This document shows, piece after piece, positions 59,601 through 64,000 of a stretch of DNA of 64,000 bases. Made by a program: the position numbers and the translations under genes. The stretch spans positions 2,816,001 to 2,880,000 of the forward strand of contig CM043700.1 of assembly GCA_023935145.1 (NCBI GenBank), written 5' to 3'. A model generated the notes under the pieces. That model was not told the DNA's origin and ran no database searches. It worked only from the letters and a program-made list of their open reading frames with translations. Position 1 is the first letter of the stretch, and each line of letters opens with the position of its first letter. Source of the stretch: Bretschneidera sinensis (taxonomy: Eukaryota > Streptophyta > Magnoliopsida > Brassicales > Akaniaceae).

Positions 59601-62600
59601 AATCCATATGGCTATTGAAAGCTTAAAAAAATATGACAGAGTTGAGGAGTGATGTTGTTGGGTAGAAGATGCTGGTGCTTTTGTAGCATATAGTTTTATG
59701 GGTTGTTTACCGTTAGATAGGGGAAAATGTGATTTGTTAAGAATGTGACTGAAAAAATGTTTTTACTAGAGGAGAGAAGGTTAGTGGTTTGTGATAGGAG
59801 AAGATACTGAGAACAAGAGAGGTGATTATGACTAGAATGTCTCACTTATGTTGCGAACAAGCATAAGGGTAAAATTGTCTTATTGAATCCTCCGCCGCAT
59901 TGAATGTTGGGTCATTCGTTGAAGATAAAAGTACATCAAATCCATATGAAGTTTTACCATGATTGGATTGTATCCAATTGGCAAATAGTACCAAAAGCAA
60001 GCATGACATCATTATGGACATGAAGTCCCAAAGTATGGAACCTCAGAAAGAGGTTAGCCCAACTTAAATGGGATATGATAGCTTCCTTATGGTCTAACAT
60101 TCTTGCCAACACATTATCTTCATTCTGTTTCGGGTTGTAAGTTGCTTAAAAGGCAGGGCTAGATAGTCATTTTTGGAAAATTTGGGACAAGCTTGTATTT
60201 ATTGCCAAACCTGGAGGATGCATTGTATTTTACTCTTCCAATTAAACTCCAGTTAATATGTAAACACGGCATCACTAATTATAGTTGCAACCTCATTAAC
60301 ATAGATAGAATCTAGTCTCTTTGACGATCAAAATTCTTGTAAATAAAGCAACAAGTATATCATGTTTTCATGCAATTATGTTCAACTGGTTCTTTCCTTC
60401 TTTGCTGAAGAACAAACTTAATCTACAGAATTCAGTTTATGTCAAAATACCTGGTTCTAGAATTGTGGCAGAAGTGTTGAGCTTGGAATCAAGATTGCTC
60501 TGGGCCAATAAGACTGCTTGATGGTTGTGAATTGGTTCCTCATCAATGAAGTGAAAAATGTCACTAAGAACAAAATAGCCTTTCTCCTGAGGTGCAAGAA
60601 AAAATGTTTGCACAAATTTCCTTCTGCCACTGAAATCTTTTATTTGCACAGAACCAGAAACCATCACAAGAACACCTGCGTTCCAAGATTCCAGGGATTG
60701 TGCGGTCTTGATTTCAATGCCAGTAAAATTCAGTGACATAATGAGTGCATGGATTTGCTGCAAAATGGATATATGAAGGGGTCAGTAGTAGCCAAGACTT
60801 CTATTTATTGCACAACATAATCAAACAATGAAAGCAAATGCAATAGAGTACATCCAGAAATAAAACACTCTTTACAACAGAAGCATTTCTACGACAGCAC
60901 AAGACAATAACAATGCAAGATACATATCAACTGAGATATCATGAAGGCCTAGTATAGCCACATGGGTTCAGCTTTCATCTTTTACCTCCTTTTCAAAGGA
61001 CATCTCATTTTCTTTAATGAGGAGAGGACACATCATCATTTGAAAAACCAAAGCTAAGATTTAGCCACATACTCTAAATCATTTTTAAAAAATCACAACG
61101 AGTTGTAAATCTCTCTATTATTTCTTTCCATTTTTCTTCTTAACAATTTAACATTATGCTGAAAAATAATTTAAAAAGTTCAACATATGCTTAAAAATTT
61201 AAACAAAAATAACGTTAAAAGGCATAGTTTCACAAAAACTCTACCCATATGAGATAATATTAATTACCACAATTAATCTTTGTTGAGAATCCTAATAGAA
61301 TTCTTAATGTGTTTCCTAGTAGACCTACATCATATTTATCTTATCATTGTGTCCTAGTTTCATAAGTCTATATATTGGGCCATTGAATTGTATCTATTCA
61401 ATCAACGAGAATTTCTTTCAGTTCTTATTTGTAACATGGTATTAGAGCAACCTTCTTGGGATACTACATAATAAAAAAAACCATTTGCCTTCGACCGCCC
61501 CACGTGCCGCCATCAGCCGCCTCTCAGCACACCATCAAGATTGGAACTGTCCGATCCTTTTCGATCTAGTGTCCACGCGAGTTTTCCAGTCGTCTTCCTC
61601 GATCTCACGCCTGTTTCTTTTCGGTCTTCTCCAACATCACAATTAACCTTTTTCCAATTCTGTCGACTGCTTTCGGCACCTCGTGATAATTGGACCACCC
61701 CCGAGGTCGCCCTGCTCAAGTGAACAAAATCCCTGTGTCCGACAGTCAAACCCGACCATGGGTGATCGTCAATCTTGCCGCAACCAGACTACACCTGACT
61801 CGTTTTCAACAGATCAATCCGGATCTGTCACCTGAACCAGCTCAGTGACCCAACCCAGATCTGTGGTGACCCGACCCAGATCCAACGAGTAAAAAAAAGT
61901 ATGTTCCTCTTTTTCCTCTTAATTTTATCTTCCGTGTGTTGAGGAATTTTTTTTTTTCCTTTTTTTAGGAATTCACTATGGAATACAAGACTATTTCTGG
62001 TGTGTCTCCTCATCCAAGTCCTCGTATTATTACTATTCAAAAGTTGAATAGTAGTAATTACGTTCAATTGTCCAAGGCAATGCATAAGTATGTCATTGGT
62101 CAGGGCAAGCAACGACTTCTTACAAATGATCCGCCTACCAATCCGAAATTGTTTGATACATGGGAACAAAAGGATTCCTTACTCATCATTTTGTTATGGA
62201 ATTCAATGGTACCCCAAATTGCTGACTTATGTACACATCTTGAAACCTGCAAGGAAGTTTGAAAGTATGTCCGTCTGTTGTATTCAAGCAATCTTAATTG
62301 GATGTATGATGTGAATGCAAAGTTCTTCCATGGCTAGCAAGGTGATCGGGATGTTACTGAATATTTTGCTGACATGAAGAGGATGTCATTAGAATTGCGT
62401 ACTTTGATGCCTATTTCAGTTGATATATAAGCCATGCAAAAACACCAGGAGCAAGTCGAGGTACTCACACTCCTTTTAGATCCATCTGCAAGCGTAACAT
62501 CAAGCAAAGACGAAGAGTGATAAAAACTAGAGAAAATATCAGTGGTATGACAAATCATCATACTTATCTTTGGAAATCATCATAGAAGTTGAAGGCACGG

Positions 62601-64000
62601 AATGTGAGGTAGATCCACACTCAACAGAATCAAAAGTCATAACATTAGTAACCATGAGATGACCAATTAATTTTCAACATGTCTCCCGAGTATGCCCGGA
62701 ACGACGGCAGTACGTACGTTGACGAAGTGAACCTCGATCACCACCACGACCAACAGAATTACCACCACGACCAAATGAAGTGCTATTACGAACACTATCA
62801 CGACCTCCTCTACCACCACGAGTACTTATATTATCAGAACCACAACCTCTACTAGTATTATTACCATCCGCTCGGCCACCTTGCCAAGCATGAGTAACCA
62901 AGGCTGATTTGTCAACCAAAGAGTCGTTGTCACTAGTTTGAGAAACTGCTCGCAAAACACAAGCATAAGTCTTAGACCATGTAGGAAATTCTGCCTCTCC
63001 TAATATTTGGGATCGAACCGGTTCATACTCAAGTAAGAATTTGTCGTCCAATTGAATCTTCTTGTTCTTGGATGAATTAAAGAATTGTACTGCAATTGTA
63101 GTAATTGATACTATCTCATGTGGGTAGAGTTTTTTGTCTTGGTGAAACAATGGCTTTTAACTTTATTTTTTTAAAATTTTAACCATAAGCTGAACTTTTT
63201 AAATTATTATTCAGGACAAAGTTAAAGATGTTGAACTTTTTACAATTCATTCTGATTTTTTTAATGATGTAGAGTATGCCGCTAAATCTTATCCTTTGTA
63301 TTTCAAATGATGATGTATCCTCTCATGGAAGCTGAACCCTAAGCACATTAGTCCAAACAGAAAGATTAAGATGTAAGGAACCTAAATGCTACACGAAATT
63401 TATAAGAGAAACAACATCATTTTATACCATTGCTTTCATTATAATCCTAAACCAATAAATCAGACAATGACTGTCAACACACTTAAACTCCACGATACCA
63501 GAATCCCCCACCCCAAAAAAAAGTTACTAATTACTAAAAAAAATAAACACAGCCACTATTTTCATGCCGTAATTTTTACATGCACTGAAATGCAGAGCAC
63601 ACATGAACAGAATACCCTTTTCCATTCTTGGTCAGAATATCACTATGAAAAAATAGAAAAAAAAAGAAAAAGAACCAAAACTTGAGAGAGAAATTATTTT
63701 AAATTAGAAAAAAAGAGGAATAAATACCAGCATTGCAGTAGCGGTCTCTCTGGCGTTGCCATCGATACGAAGCATAGTGCTGACATCACTGTAGAACTGG
63801 TGCACAAACTCTGGCTGTTGCTGTAGTACCTGATAGTACTGCCCCACAAAGTATGTCCCTACCTGGAAAAGAACCCCAGAAAAGCAAAACCCAGATGCTA
63901 CTTTTTATAATCATTTTTTGAGTCAGAAATTAAAGATAGAGAAAAGAAAAAAGAAAAGCAAGAAATAAAGAGAGAGAGAAAATGGAGAAAACCTGAGCAG
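56603..64000 (-). CDS. G3BP-like NTF2 and RRM domain protein, 5' end cut by window edge
   Basis: Plant homologs of Ras-GAP SH3-binding proteins bind RNA and join stress granules. Exons in gene order: beyond the edge to 63993, 63862-63728, 60757-60451, 58550-58288, 58161-57978, 57850-57729, 57642-57577, 57148-57070, 56787-56603, in one frame (446 residues after the partial exon). The NTF2 domain comes first ([62 protein letters not shown]). A Glu/Gln-rich linker (about 180-300) ends in [17 protein letters not shown]. The RRM has RNP2-like [19 protein letters not shown] and RNP1-like [18 protein letters not shown]. The tail is RGG-rich ([23 protein letters not shown]). A 3 kb intron (60758-63727) carries retroelement DNA. 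The start codon lies right of the window. Confidence 0.94.
58551..60450. other. G3BP-like gene intron, unclassified
   Basis: The stretch about 58690-58920 has phrases ('aagtatgtccttcaggtttgatc', 'gatgatgtggcattt') in the style of common plant dispersed repeats, but ends and class are not defined. The rest shows nothing. Confidence 0.35.
61281..63150 (+). mobile_element. Copia-like element fragment with partly inverted gag
   Basis: LTR 61281-61436 (TGTTGAGAATCC...GTAACA) is the same family as at 5043 and 5776, followed directly by the primer-site-like TGGTATTAGAGC (61437-61448). On the plus strand a gag N-terminal part follows (61979-62520): [55 protein letters not shown], with stops. From 63150 to about 62540 the gag C-terminal part is instead on the minus strand: [20 protein letters not shown], a Gly/Arg-rich stretch, and the zinc-knuckle [11 protein letters not shown] lacking its first cysteine. 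No pol and no 3' LTR are seen. Located in the G3BP-like gene intron. Confidence 0.75.

Noticed and set aside
1..64000. CRISPR array, operon or bacterial-type system
   Set aside because: None present; the repeats are transposon-derived and the genes are intron-bearing plant genes.

Overview
This window is nuclear DNA from a eudicot plant. The evidence is intron-rich plant genes (MSH1, an Aux/IAA protein, plastid isopropylmalate isomerase), GT-AG introns of up to 7.5 kb, and dense plant-type LINE, Copia, LTR and MITE remnants. The long introns packed with transposon debris would suit a woody perennial, but I cannot name the species from sequence alone.

Layout, left to right. (1) 1-21446: the 5' part of MSH1 on the minus strand, 11 exons visible, continuing off the left edge. 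Its introns hold a 2.1 kb LTR element carrying an RRM-like ORF (920-3010, TSD CATAT), a solo LTR (5043-5228) and a mini LTR element (5776-6338) of one family, LINE fragments, a foldback element near 11 kb, and a nest of gypsy-like, LINE and Copia debris in the 7.5 kb intron. (2) 21447-26799: intergenic, with a decayed gypsy-type element and about 12 degenerate tandem repeats (23470-24290). (3) 26800-36484: complete IIL1 (large subunit of isopropylmalate isomerase) on the plus strand, 15 exons. The 4 kb last intron has a GA instead of GT donor and carries a hAT-like element with a TSD-flanked LINE inside it. (4) 36485-40606: intergenic, with a tRNA-derived SINE (38474-38707). (5) 40607-42803: an Aux/IAA gene of the IAA12/13 type, minus strand, five exons. 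(6) 42804-47655: intergenic. (7) 47656-49482: single-exon C2-domain gene, minus strand, with a perfect 60 bp coding tandem duplication. (8) 49483-52743: intergenic. (9) 52744-56171: a TPR-like gene, plus strand, six exons, built from a duplicated three-exon module. (10) 56603-64000: an NTF2-RRM (G3BP-like) gene, minus strand, first exon cut by the right edge, with a Copia-type fragment whose gag is partly inverted in a 3 kb intron.

The six genes have unrelated jobs: organelle genome surveillance, leucine and glucosinolate-type chain biosynthesis, auxin-response repression, membrane or calcium signalling, an unknown TPR scaffold, and RNA binding. No operon-like or biosynthetic clustering is seen. 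The exon junctions given for the recognised genes keep the reading frame; start sites and open ends are flagged where uncertain. The most unusual signals are the retroelement with a PTB-like RRM, the GA donor in IIL1, and the exon-module duplication in the TPR gene.
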